DNA of 25,412 bases from positions 1 through 25,412 of the IMG/VR virus record IMGVR_UViG_3300044237_002656. One strand, given 5' to 3'. Positions 14,282-21,369 of this stretch are shown here, piece after piece. Position 1 is the first letter of the stretch, and each line of letters opens with the position of its first letter. Under the pieces are notes generated by a model, which saw only the letters and a list, made by a program, of their open reading frames with translations, had not been told where the DNA came from and searched no databases. The position numbers and the translations under genes were made by a program. The DNA comes from a virus.

Positions 14282-14956
14282 ATGGCTTATCTGAACGCAA
14301 ACATACCGCCAATATATTGTAAGATAAGAAAGGAGTATCTTTATGACCTTAAAGAACATCATGGAGAAAGTGAAGACTGTGTTATCTTCAGTATCACGAG
14401 TATCTCAGGTAGGGCCATCTTATTTAACATCATGTTACCGAATGGTGCGTGTTATTGGAGATTGCCTATCTCAGCGTTTTTCCAAAAACATCTTTCTAGA
14501 AGTAAAGTGCCAGATATGCAAGTCCACGAGTTGGAATTGTGGAATTGTTTTAGCTACTGGCCTAGTGTTACTTGCTTTGATTGGTTGGACGGTTTAAAAG
14601 GAAAATTTTTAGGACTAGATAAAAAATTTTATCATGGCAAATATATATTCACGATTGATTGGGCAAGTCCAGATGTTAACATTTTGGATACAGAACATTC
14701 TGAAATACCTCAAGAACATAAGTGTGCACATATATTGGAGCTTGATAATGGTAATTTTGCAGCTCAGCCTAATAATCGTCTTTTGTGGCACTGTACTAGC
14801 TATACTACTGATAACAGCTGGCCTGACTATAAAGTCCAAAATACATATTGGGATGCAGAAGAGTCTAGCATGGTAACAGAAGATTCTGATAATATGTTTT
14901 ATGAAATGGAGGAAGTAAAAGATTTAGCTGGAGATAAAACTTTTGAAAATGAGTAA
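14282..14956 (+). CDS. Conserved-looking Trp/Cys-rich protein, unknown
   Basis: A 224-residue protein that begins on the base after the previous stop, without its own Shine-Dalgarno. It is rich in Trp (8) and Cys (7), with clusters WRLPISAFFQKH, LELWNCFSYWPSVTCFDWL, FTIDWASPDVN and LLWHCTSYTTDNSWPDY. Its last third is acidic (EEVKDLAGDKTFENE). Aromatic clusters suggest a compact enzyme-like or binding fold rather than a fibrous protein. I recall similar unnamed proteins in marine phage genomes near the lysis genes. It overlaps the next gene by 8 bases. Function is unknown. Confidence 0.62.
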   Translation: MAYLNANIPPIYCKIRKEYLYDLKEHHGESEDCVIFSITSISGRAILFNIMLPNGACYWRLPISAFFQKHLSRSKVPDMQVHELELWNCFSYWPSVTCFDWLDGLKGKFLGLDKKFYHGKYIFTIDWASPDVNILDTEHSEIPQEHKCAHILELDNGNFAAQPNNRLLWHCTSYTTDNSWPDYKVQNTYWDAEESSMVTEDSDNMFYEMEEVKDLAGDKTFENE

Positions 14957-15371
14957 GAAACCATTAAATATATCTGAAGAAGCAGCCGTGCAGATGCCTA
15001 TGAAGACGGTTGCTAGTTTGATCATAATCGTTGCTCTCGGTACGATGGGTTACTTTCAAATTTTAGAACGTCTTAACATTGCGGACACTAAGATACAAAT
15101 AATGGAAAAAGATCTTGGAGAAAATACAGAGTTTAGAATAAAATGGCCACGTGGACAACTAGGTTCATTGCCCGCCGATTCGGAACAATTCATGATGATC
15201 GAGGATCTTTATAAGACCACGGACAAGCTAAACAAACATATAGAATCTATGGCTTTAAATAAAGTAAATATAGAATTTTTAAGAAAACAAATGGATAAAG
15301 TATTAATAGACATCGAAAAATTAAAAGATGCAAATAGAGAAATGAAATATACAAACGGGAGTTCACAATGA
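14949..15371 (+). CDS. Membrane-anchored coiled-coil protein, spanin-like candidate
   Basis: A 140-residue protein using ATG 14949; an in-frame TTG at 14943 is inside the previous gene and is less likely. One TM segment at about residues 19-38 (KTVASLIIIVALGTMGYFQI) is followed by a periplasmic-side helix-rich region: IMEKDLGENTEFRIKWPRG, then SLPADSEQFMMIEDLYKTTD and repeats of Lys/Glu (QMDKVLIDIEKLKDANREMK). N-in topology with a long coiled coil is the form of an inner-membrane spanin, and the next genes are a small protein and an M15 peptidase, a lysis setting. The conserved RIKWPRG and PADSEQF blocks recur in marine phages (from memory), but no domain name is assigned. Confidence 0.65.
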   Translation: MSKKPLNISEEAAVQMPMKTVASLIIIVALGTMGYFQILERLNIADTKIQIMEKDLGENTEFRIKWPRGQLGSLPADSEQFMMIEDLYKTTDKLNKHIESMALNKVNIEFLRKQMDKVLIDIEKLKDANREMKYTNGSSQ

Positions 15372-15580
15372 TTGAGGCTGTAGTAGGATTACTTATGTTT
15401 GTAAATGGAGAGATCAAGGAGGCACGTTTGCAACCCTCGATGGCAATTTGTTTACGGGGCAAGCGTGAAGCGGAGAGAACTTTTTCAGAATCAATCACTT
15501 ATAAATGTTGGAAAGGTAAAGCTGAATTAGAAGATAATATTGATGGTAGTAAAAGCATTAAAAAATTGATAATTAACTAG
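15368..15580 (+). CDS. Small protein between membrane protein and endolysin, unknown
   Basis: A 70-residue protein starting at ATGA overlap (15368-15371). Residues 1-13 (MIEAVVGLLMFVN) are hydrophobic and could be a short anchor or uncleaved signal. Then comes an EIKEARLQPSMAICLRGKRE strand/helix region and a C-terminus ending in IDGSKSIKKLIIN. There are two Cys (CLRGKR and YKCWKG) but no lipobox, so it is not a classical outer-membrane spanin lipoprotein. It is coupled to the coiled-coil protein and lies 7 bases before the M15 peptidase, so a role in lysis is plausible but unproven. Confidence 0.6.
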   Translation: MIEAVVGLLMFVNGEIKEARLQPSMAICLRGKREAERTFSESITYKCWKGKAELEDNIDGSKSIKKLIIN

Positions 15581-15587
15581 GAGATAT

Positions 15588-16064
15588 ATGAAGCTTACAC
15601 GGAACTTCAGCTTGGCAGAGCTTATTAAATCAGACACTGCAATACGTAGGGGTATTGATAACAACCCCAACGCAGATCAAATAGAAAAATTAAAATTACT
15701 TTGTGAAAATATTTTACAACCGGTGCGAGACCATTTTGGCAGAGTAACGGTGACCAGTTGCTATCGTAGCCCTGAGTTATGTGTAGCTATCGGCAGCAGT
15801 TTAACTTCACAGCATACTAAGGCAGAGGCTGTCGATTTCGAATGTCTGGGCACAGATAATGCTGAAGTCTTTGACTGGATCAAGGCAAACCTAGATTGGG
15901 ACCAAATGATACTTGAGTTTTACACTCCTGGTGAACCAAACAGTGGGTGGGTCCATTGCAGCTACGTATCTGAAAATCCAAGAAAACAATTGTTGAGAGC
16001 TTTTAGAGAAGATGGTAAGGTTAAATATAAACCAATAATTGGTAACGCAAGAGATTTAATATAA
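15588..16064 (+). CDS. M15 peptidase, probable endolysin
   Basis: A 158-residue protein of the Peptidase_M15_3 type (zinc D-Ala-D-Ala carboxypeptidase/endolysin). Such enzymes cut peptidoglycan cross-links or stem peptides. Seen: RVTVTSCYRSPELCVAIG, then the zinc site SQHTKAEAVDFE (H76, D83) and WVHCSYVS (H123), the canonical SxHxxGxAxD...HxS pattern with T in place of the usual glycine at the third position. A TAGGAGATAT site precedes ATG 15588. Size is typical for a single-domain phage endolysin with no signal peptide, which implies release by a holin. Follows the TM coiled-coil protein and the small protein. Export is likely by the 128-aa TM protein or another holin. Confidence 0.88.
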   Translation: MKLTRNFSLAELIKSDTAIRRGIDNNPNADQIEKLKLLCENILQPVRDHFGRVTVTSCYRSPELCVAIGSSLTSQHTKAEAVDFECLGTDNAEVFDWIKANLDWDQMILEFYTPGEPNSGWVHCSYVSENPRKQLLRAFREDGKVKYKPIIGNARDLI

Positions 16065-16083
16065 TATATTTAATTTTATTACT

Positions 16084-17568
16084 ATGAAAATATTGATTGT
16101 AGGAGGTGGAAGTGCCGGTTGGATGACTGCTGCTACCCTAGAATCACAATTTCCAAATCATGAAATATCTTTAATAGAATCAAAAAATATAGCAACAGTC
16201 GGTGTAGGAGAAAGCACTCTTGGACAAATTTCAGATTGGATGCGTTTGCTTAAAATTGAAGATAATGATTTTATTAAACATGTAGAAGGTAGTTATAAAT
16301 TAAGTATAAAATTTACAGATTTTTATAAAAAAGGTGAAGCTTTTCATTATCCCTTTGGTCTTCCTTCAATAACAGATGCTAAAGCAGGGACTAATGATTG
16401 GTGGTTTAAAAAAATATTATATCCAGAAACTCCATATTCAGATTATGCTAATTGCACATATCCACTTCAAATGGCTTTTGTAAACCAAAATAAATTTGAT
16501 ATAAACCAAGTTATAAGAGCATATCATTTTGATGCTACTAAGTTTGGTCTTTGGTTAAAAAATAATTATTGTAAAAAGATAAAACATATTGTTGATGATG
16601 TTGTTTCTATTGAACAAGATGAAAATGGAATTAAATCTTTAAATAATAAATACAAAGCAGATTTATATATTGATTGCACTGGTTTTAAATCTTTATTATT
16701 AGACAAGACTATAAAAGAACCCTTTGAATCTTACAGTGATATGCTACCTAATGATTCTGCTTGGGCTACAAAAATTCAATATAAAAATAAAGAAAAAGAA
16801 TTGGTGCCTTACACAAATTGCACAGCAATAGAAAATGGTTGGGTTTGGAATATTCCTTTGTGGACACGAATAGGAACTGGATATGTTTATTCAAGTAAGT
16901 TTGTTGATGATGATACGGCTTTAAAACAATTTAAAAAACATCTAGGACAAGAAAATTTAGAATTTAAAAAAATAAAAATGCGTGTAGGTATTCACAATAG
17001 ACTTTGGGTAAAAAACGTAGTTGCAATAGGACTATCTGCTGGATTTATTGAACCATTGGAAAGTAATGGATTATTTTCTGTTCATGAGTTTTTAATTAAT
17101 TTAGTTAAAAATTTACAAAGAGATAAAATATCACAATGGGATAAAGATAATTTTAATTTTCAATGTAAACACATGTTTAGATGTTTTGCTGAATTTGTTG
17201 CTTTGCACTATGCATTATCTCATAGAGATGACACTGAATATTGGAAACATTGTTTAAATAAAAATTGGGATAAAAATTTAATAGATTTAGGTACAACAAA
17301 TATTAAAGGTTTTTTAGATGCTGTTTACAGAAAAACTTATGATTATAAATATGATGATTTTTCAGGTCTACATTCTATAGCAGCAGGGATGCATTGGGCT
17401 CCGACAAGTAAAGAAACTTTAATAAAAAATGGAGGATTTAAAGAAGAAGATTTAAAAAATGTTTTTGATCCTTATGTAAAAAAATTAAATAATAGAGTAA
17501 AATTATGTGAAGAATCTATAAAAAATGTACCAAGTTTATTTGAGGTTTTAAGCAACATACATAAGTAA
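16084..17568 (+). CDS. Flavin-dependent tryptophan-halogenase-family enzyme
   Basis: A 494-residue flavin-dependent halogenase homologue. These use FADH2, oxygen and halide to make HOX that reacts through a lysine. Seen: the FAD-binding GGGSAGWMTA near the N-terminus; SYKLSIKF with K72 in the place of PrnA K79; GWVWNIP (W253, W255), the WxWxIP signature; and FIEPLESNGLF, which fits the FxxPxxSxG motif with E326 and S327 in the place of PrnA E346/S347. Length is close to the 500-540 of bacterial tryptophan halogenases. The start has no Shine-Dalgarno and base composition is lower in GC than the virion genes, unlike the endolysin just upstream. No flavin reductase is seen in the window, so FADH2 must come from the host. 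Substrate and halide are not visible from sequence; phage halogenases of this class are known. Confidence 0.88.
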   Translation: MKILIVGGGSAGWMTAATLESQFPNHEISLIESKNIATVGVGESTLGQISDWMRLLKIEDNDFIKHVEGSYKLSIKFTDFYKKGEAFHYPFGLPSITDAKAGTNDWWFKKILYPETPYSDYANCTYPLQMAFVNQNKFDINQVIRAYHFDATKFGLWLKNNYCKKIKHIVDDVVSIEQDENGIKSLNNKYKADLYIDCTGFKSLLLDKTIKEPFESYSDMLPNDSAWATKIQYKNKEKELVPYTNCTAIENGWVWNIPLWTRIGTGYVYSSKFVDDDTALKQFKKHLGQENLEFKKIKMRVGIHNRLWVKNVVAIGLSAGFIEPLESNGLFSVHEFLINLVKNLQRDKISQWDKDNFNFQCKHMFRCFAEFVALHYALSHRDDTEYWKHCLNKNWDKNLIDLGTTNIKGFLDAVYRKTYDYKYDDFSGLHSIAAGMHWAPTSKETLIKNGGFKEEDLKNVFDPYVKKLNNRVKLCEESIKNVPSLFEVLSNIHK

Positions 17569-17578
17569 AGGAGAAAAA

Positions 17579-17713
17579 ATGGCAATCACAAGAGGACAAA
17601 TAAGCAAGCAAGTAGAAGGTAAATTAAGAGGTGCGAGAGATGAAAAAAAGAAAAAACAAAAAGTTATTGCATTACTTAAAAAAAAATCCAATTCTAAAAA
17701 AGCTAAGGTCTAG
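17579..17713 (+). CDS. Very small basic protein, unknown
   Basis: A 44-residue protein found by eye, starting at ATG 17579 with a strong AAAGGAGA (from 17567) that overlaps the halogenase end, and stopping at TAG 17711-17713. It reads MAITRGQISKQVEGKLRGAR then Lys-rich DEKKKKQKVIALLKKK, ending SKKAKV. A start of this type (MAITRGQI) is common on small phage proteins. Good ribosome site, clean frame and charge support it as a real gene. No function is recognised. Confidence 0.6.
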   Translation: MAITRGQISKQVEGKLRGARDEKKKKQKVIALLKKKSNSKKAKV

Positions 17714-17732
17714 AATTTTTAGTCTCAGGGTG

Positions 17733-17753
17733 GTACAATCAAAAAAATTGTAC
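17733..17753 (+). other. Short AT-rich hairpin upstream of the 131-aa gene
   Basis: GTACAAT (17733-17739), a CAAAAAA loop and ATTGTAC (17747-17753) form a perfect 7-bp inverted repeat in the 62-base gap after the 44-aa gene. There is no T tract, so it is not an obvious terminator. The TACAAT repeats resemble -10 boxes, but no clear -35 at the right spacing was found. Confidence 0.4.
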
Positions 17754-17775
17754 AATAGAAAAAGGATTAAAAATA

Positions 17776-18171
17776 ATGACAAAATTATGTTCTAGAGGTA
17801 AAGCTGCAGCAAAGCGTAAGTTTAAGGTATATCCCAGTGCATACGCTAACGCATACGCTAGTAAAATTTGTGCAGGTAAAATTAAAGACCCATCAGGTTT
17901 AAAAAGAAAAGATTTTAAAGGTCCTAAACCAGCTGGTAAAGTTTCTGGAGGAGAGGCTAAAATTAAAAAAGTTGCTGGTGCTTTACATAAAGCTTCAAGA
18001 CTTCATAAAGCACAAGCTAAATCTTTAGATTCAATTGTAAAAGCTTCTGACGGAAAATTTGCACAAAATTTACAACCATATGACGGTAGCTATGTAAAAG
18101 GTAATTTGGCAGGTCACGAGGTTTCAAATAAAAGTCTTTCTAATTATTATAAAGGAATGATTGATGGGTAA
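17776..18171 (+). CDS. Small basic protein with YPSAYAN motif, unknown
   Basis: A 131-residue basic protein preceded by AAAGGAT (17760-17766). The start MTKLCSRGKAAAKRKFKVYP then SAYANAYASKICAGK is a motif I recall from many phage and algal-virus small proteins, with no named function. The middle is Lys/Gly/Ala-rich and helical (KIKKVAGALHKASRLHKAQA), and the C-terminus is SLSNYYKGMIDG, which matches the tails of two neighbouring proteins. Its end overlaps the next gene. Packaged or capsid-interior role is inferred from composition and from the shared tail. Confidence 0.7.
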   Translation: MTKLCSRGKAAAKRKFKVYPSAYANAYASKICAGKIKDPSGLKRKDFKGPKPAGKVSGGEAKIKKVAGALHKASRLHKAQAKSLDSIVKASDGKFAQNLQPYDGSYVKGNLAGHEVSNKSLSNYYKGMIDG

Positions 18172-18667
18172 GAAAAAAGGAATTGATATCACTGGTGCAC
18201 TTAGTGCATTTGATAACGAATACGTTACTGAACCAAAAGCAGAATTAGGTGTAAAAAAAGGTGACAAAAAACTTGATGTAAGTGTATCAAAACCTTTTAG
18301 TAAAGTATCTAAAGAAAATCTTAATAGCACAATAGGAGCTACTTTTACTAAAGAGGGTAAAGATTCCTCTCTATCTTTAACTGGTTCTAAAACTGGTAAA
18401 AATAAAGAAGTTATTTTTTCATTTTCAAAAAGTTTTGACAAAGGTAATGAAGTTAAAAAAGGTAGAATGTTTACTGCTGCAGAAGTTAGAGCCTTAGATG
18501 AAGCTAAATCAGCAAAAAATTATAAAAAGAAAGATAGAATTAAATCTAGTGGTGATAAAGAAAGAATTCAATTAATGGGTACCAACTTAAAAAAATATAC
18601 TAAAGGCGGAATGTGCCGAGGAGCAGGAGCAGCCATAAAAGGCACGAGTTTTAAAGGTATATTCTAA
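18164..18667 (+). CDS. Basic virion-associated protein, unknown
   Basis: A 167-residue protein starting at ATG 18164 (an in-frame TTG at 18161 is less likely), overlapping the previous gene by 8 bases. It has MGKKKGIDITGALSAFDNEY, a beta-like repeat region (VSVSKPFSKVSKENLNSTIG, then FTKEGKDSSLSLTGSKTG, then KEVIFSFSKSFDKGNEVKKG), and a C-terminus ALDEAKSAKNYKKKDRI followed by KYTKGGMCRGAGAAIKGTSF. Alternating hydrophobic/basic strands suggest a small beta sheet. It couples by TAATG to the next gene. No family was recognised. Confidence 0.65.
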   Translation: MGKKKGIDITGALSAFDNEYVTEPKAELGVKKGDKKLDVSVSKPFSKVSKENLNSTIGATFTKEGKDSSLSLTGSKTGKNKEVIFSFSKSFDKGNEVKKGRMFTAAEVRALDEAKSAKNYKKKDRIKSSGDKERIQLMGTNLKKYTKGGMCRGAGAAIKGTSFKGIF

Positions 18668-18939
18668 TGGGACTAAAAAAATGGTTCAACGAAAAATGGG
18701 TAGACATTGGGGCACCGAAGAAGAATGGAAAATTTCAACCCTGTGGAAGGAAATCAGTAAGTGGATCAAAAAGAAAGTACCCAAAATCCGTCCCACTTGC
18801 AAAAGCCACACGAATGACAAAGTCAGAAAGGGCCTCTGCTGTCAGCAGAAAAAGAAGTAAGGCTCAAGGAGTCGGTGGTAAACCAACTAATGTCAGCACC
18901 TTTACCAAGAAGTATTATGGTGGTATGATAGAAATTTAA
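18667..18939 (+). CDS. Small basic protein, unknown
   Basis: A 90-residue protein of recognisable start: MGLKKWFNEKWVDIGAPKKN, then GKFQPCGRKSVSGSKRKYPK, VPLAKATRMTKSERASAVS and RKRSKAQGVGGKPTN. The WVDIxxPKxxGxxxxCGR pattern recurs in small proteins of marine phages (possibly DUF5872; not verified). It ends TFTKKYYGGMIEI, a tail that resembles those of the 131-aa and 132-aa neighbours. High Lys/Arg/Ser content suggests nucleic acid or capsid contact. It overlaps the previous gene by TAATG; the next gene has its own AAGGAGAA site 9 bases later. Confidence 0.65.
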   Translation: MGLKKWFNEKWVDIGAPKKNGKFQPCGRKSVSGSKRKYPKSVPLAKATRMTKSERASAVSRKRSKAQGVGGKPTNVSTFTKKYYGGMIEI

Positions 18940-18947
18940 GGAGAATT

Positions 18948-19346
18948 ATGGTTAAAAAAAAATACACCGCTGGTGCTGGACAAAAGTTTATACAAAAACG
19001 TCAGCTTTCAAGTCCATCCATGTTTCTTCAACTTTTAAAAAAAAGTATATTAGGAAAAAATTTAGGAGGAGAAATGTTAAAGAACCCAAAAAAAGCTGAT
19101 CTAGATAAAGATGGAAAATTATCTAGCTATGAAAAAAAAAGAGGTATGGCAATAGAAAAAAATATGAAAGTAAAAAAAGCTAATGTTGGAATGGCTGCTA
19201 AAAAAGTTAGAGAAAAAGAAATGATGAAAGCATCTATGGGTAAATCTGTTAGAGGCTATGGTGCAGCTAGAACATCAGGCATGGGCTTACAAGATGAGAG
19301 TTTACCTCCAGGAAAATCTTTAGACTATTATAAAGATTTAATGTAA
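18948..19346 (+). CDS. Small basic protein with an EF-hand-like loop
   Basis: A 132-residue Lys-rich protein, with AAGGAGAA before ATG 18948. Residues 51-62 read DLDKDGKLSSYE, an exact EF-hand calcium-loop pattern (acidic at 1, 3, 5 and 12, Gly at 6, Leu at 8). Flanks are basic and partly helical, so it could be a single calcium-binding turn, though isolated loops also occur by chance. An internal AGGAGGAGA (19064-19072) precedes an in-frame ATG at 19074, so a 90-residue shorter product starting at residue 43 is possible. The C-terminus LDYYKDLM resembles the tails of the two preceding genes. It is followed by the head-tail adaptor gene. Confidence 0.65.
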   Translation: MVKKKYTAGAGQKFIQKRQLSSPSMFLQLLKKSILGKNLGGEMLKNPKKADLDKDGKLSSYEKKRGMAIEKNMKVKKANVGMAAKKVREKEMMKASMGKSVRGYGAARTSGMGLQDESLPPGKSLDYYKDLM

Positions 19347-19352
19347 TGAATT

Positions 19353-20264
19353 ATGGCTACGTCAGGAACTACAGCATTCGATCTTCAGATCGATGATATT
19401 GTTGAGGAAGCATACGAAAGATGCGGTCTAAGAACTAATAGTGGTTATGACATACGTAGTGCAAGAAGAAGTTTAAATCTTTTATTTTCAGAGTGGGGTA
19501 ATAGAGGTATTCATCTTTGGAAAGTAAAACTTAATCAAATTATTTTTACTGCAGGGGTTGCAACTTATTCAGTTCCAACTCAAGTTAACGATGTTCTTGA
19601 AGCTTACATATCTTCAACAGGGGCTGCTAACGGAACGTTATCAAGTGCTTTAACAAGTTCTGCTACAACTATTTCTTTGACAGATGCCTCTGGATTTGCA
19701 TCAAGTGGCACTATTCAAATTGGACTTGAGTTTATAACTTACACTGGAAAATCTTCTAATGATTTAACGGGTGCAACTAGAGGAGCTAGAGGTTCAACGG
19801 CAGTGGCTCATGCTTCTGGAGTAGTAGTTCAAAATATATCAGGACAAGCGACTGCAGATACAAATGATATTGCTTTAACAAAAATTGATAGATCAGCCTA
19901 CTCTGCTTTACCAAATAAATTATCTACAGGACAACCTTCTCAATATTATGTAGACCGACAGACACAACCAACAATAAGTGTTTACTTAGCACCTGATGCT
20001 TCTACATTTACAACTTTAAAATATTACTCTATTAACAGAATAGAGGATGCAGGAGCGTATACAAATAATCCAGATGTGCCTTTTAGATTTTTACCATGTA
20101 TGTGTTCAGGTTTAGCTTATTATTTAGCTCAAAAAAAAGCACCAGATAGAATACAATTATTAAAACAACTTTATGAAGACGAATTATTAAGAGCTTTAAA
20201 TGAAGATGGCTCTAGAACTTCTGTTTATATTTCACCACAAACTTATTTTGGAGATGGAGTATAA
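19353..20264 (+). CDS. Head-tail adaptor-like protein with inserted beta domain
   Basis: A 303-residue protein, P22 gp4/tail-tubular A-like, which would bind beneath the portal and join head to tail. Seen: IDDIVEEAYERCGLRTNSGY and SARRSLNLLFSEWGNRGIHL at the N-terminus, VATYSVPTQVNDVLEAYI, and the C-terminal RFLPCMCSGLAYYLAQKKAP. Between about residues 91 and 162 there is an inserted segment rich in Ser/Thr/Gly (SATTISLTDASGFASSGTIQ, then LEFITYTGKSSNDLTGATRG), a beta-rich module typical of phage surface proteins and distinct from the helical adaptor core. It is coupled by TAATG to the next gene. Adaptor function follows from the core motif; the insert's role is unknown. Confidence 0.72.
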   Translation: MATSGTTAFDLQIDDIVEEAYERCGLRTNSGYDIRSARRSLNLLFSEWGNRGIHLWKVKLNQIIFTAGVATYSVPTQVNDVLEAYISSTGAANGTLSSALTSSATTISLTDASGFASSGTIQIGLEFITYTGKSSNDLTGATRGARGSTAVAHASGVVVQNISGQATADTNDIALTKIDRSAYSALPNKLSTGQPSQYYVDRQTQPTISVYLAPDASTFTTLKYYSINRIEDAGAYTNNPDVPFRFLPCMCSGLAYYLAQKKAPDRIQLLKQLYEDELLRALNEDGSRTSVYISPQTYFGDGV

Positions 20265-20701
20265 TGAGTTACGCAAGAGGTAAAAGATCACAAGCTATTT
20301 CTGATAGATCAGGTCAAGCATTCCCTTACAGAGAAATGGTTAAAGAATGGAATGGTGCTTTAGTGCATATTAGTGAGTTTGAAGCTAAACATCCACAACT
20401 TGATCCACCTTATCATAAGCCTGATGCTATAGCCTTAAGAAATCCAAGGGTTATGAAATTTCAACAACCTTCTCAGGAATTTGCAAATGATCAAACAGTT
20501 TCAGATTCAGGAGGTGCTAGAGTTGGTGTAGCAAATCTAACATTACCAGGAGACTTTGCTTTTCAAACTCAAACTTTTCAAACAACAACAAATGGTTTAA
20601 CAACTTCGGTTTCATCTATGGTTCCTGAAGACCCATCATTACAAAATAGAAGAAGACAACTTGATTCTATATTAGGTTCAATAACAGTGAGTATAACATA
20701 A
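20264..20701 (+). CDS. Virion protein, unknown (adaptor region)
   Basis: A 145-residue protein coupled on both sides by TAATG. It begins MSYARGKRSQAISDRSGQAF, then REMVKEWNGALVHISEFEAK and HPQLDPPYHKPDAIALRNP, with a later VGVANLTLPGDFAFQTQTFQ and Thr/Ser-rich end. I recall this start from marine-phage genomes next to adaptor genes, without a functional name. No membrane or enzyme motif is visible. Its position between two adaptor-like genes suggests a neck or connector component. Confidence 0.68.
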   Translation: MSYARGKRSQAISDRSGQAFPYREMVKEWNGALVHISEFEAKHPQLDPPYHKPDAIALRNPRVMKFQQPSQEFANDQTVSDSGGARVGVANLTLPGDFAFQTQTFQTTTNGLTTSVSSMVPEDPSLQNRRRQLDSILGSITVSIT

Positions 20702-21351
20702 TGGCAATAACACACGCAAATTTTATAACTCAAGTAAGAAATTATACTGAAGTTGGTAGCACTGTTTTAACAGATGCAATCATTCAAGATTTTATTAGAT
20801 CAGTTGAATTAGATATTGCGGGTAAAGTCGATTACGATGATTTAAGAAAATATGCTACATCTAATTTTACGGCAGCTAACAGATATGTAAGTTTACCATC
20901 AGACTTAATGATTATAAGATCTGTTCAAGTAATAACTGGTGGTACTAGAACATTTTTAGAAAAAAGAGACACAAGTTTTATATCAGAATTTAACAGTTCA
21001 TCAGCTCAAGCCCTCCCAAAATATTGGGCTAATTGGGATGATTTCAATATATTAGTTGCTCCAATGCCTGATCAAGCTTATCAGGTTCAAATAAACTATA
21101 TAATTGATCCTCCAAATTTTACTTCAACAAATGATACGTTTATTTCAAAATATCAGGAATCAATGTTATTACATGGTGTATTAGCAGAGGCATTCAGATT
21201 TTTAAAAGGACCTGATAATCTGTACAACCTCTATAATTCCAAGTATAATGAAGAAGTACAAAATTTTGCTCTGCAACAAATGGGCAGAAGAAGACGAGGA
21301 GAATATACAGATGGAGTGCCTCGAATAAAAGTAGACTCTCCATCACCATAA
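20701..21351 (+). CDS. Phage adaptor/connector-like protein
   Basis: A 216-residue protein. The pattern ITHANFITQVRNYTEVGSTV, then IQDFIRSVELDIAGKVDYDD, SLPSDLMIIRSVQVITGG, ALPKYWANWDDFNILVAPMP and YQVQINYIIDPPNF resembles the phage adaptor group that sits between portal and tail (tail-tubular-A or gp6-like). The C-terminal half is helical (YQESMLLHGVLAEAFRFLKG) and ends in a basic tail. It overlaps the previous gene by TAATG. No Shine-Dalgarno of its own. This would be the second adaptor in the neck region. Confidence 0.7.
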   Translation: MAITHANFITQVRNYTEVGSTVLTDAIIQDFIRSVELDIAGKVDYDDLRKYATSNFTAANRYVSLPSDLMIIRSVQVITGGTRTFLEKRDTSFISEFNSSSAQALPKYWANWDDFNILVAPMPDQAYQVQINYIIDPPNFTSTNDTFISKYQESMLLHGVLAEAFRFLKGPDNLYNLYNSKYNEEVQNFALQQMGRRRRGEYTDGVPRIKVDSPSP

Positions 21352-21369
21352 ATTTAAAGGAGAACTATT

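Noticed and set aside
14634-14876. Open frame of 80 codons inside the 224-aa gene
   Set aside because: Out-of-frame shadow of the Trp/Cys-rich gene, without ribosome site or recognisable product.
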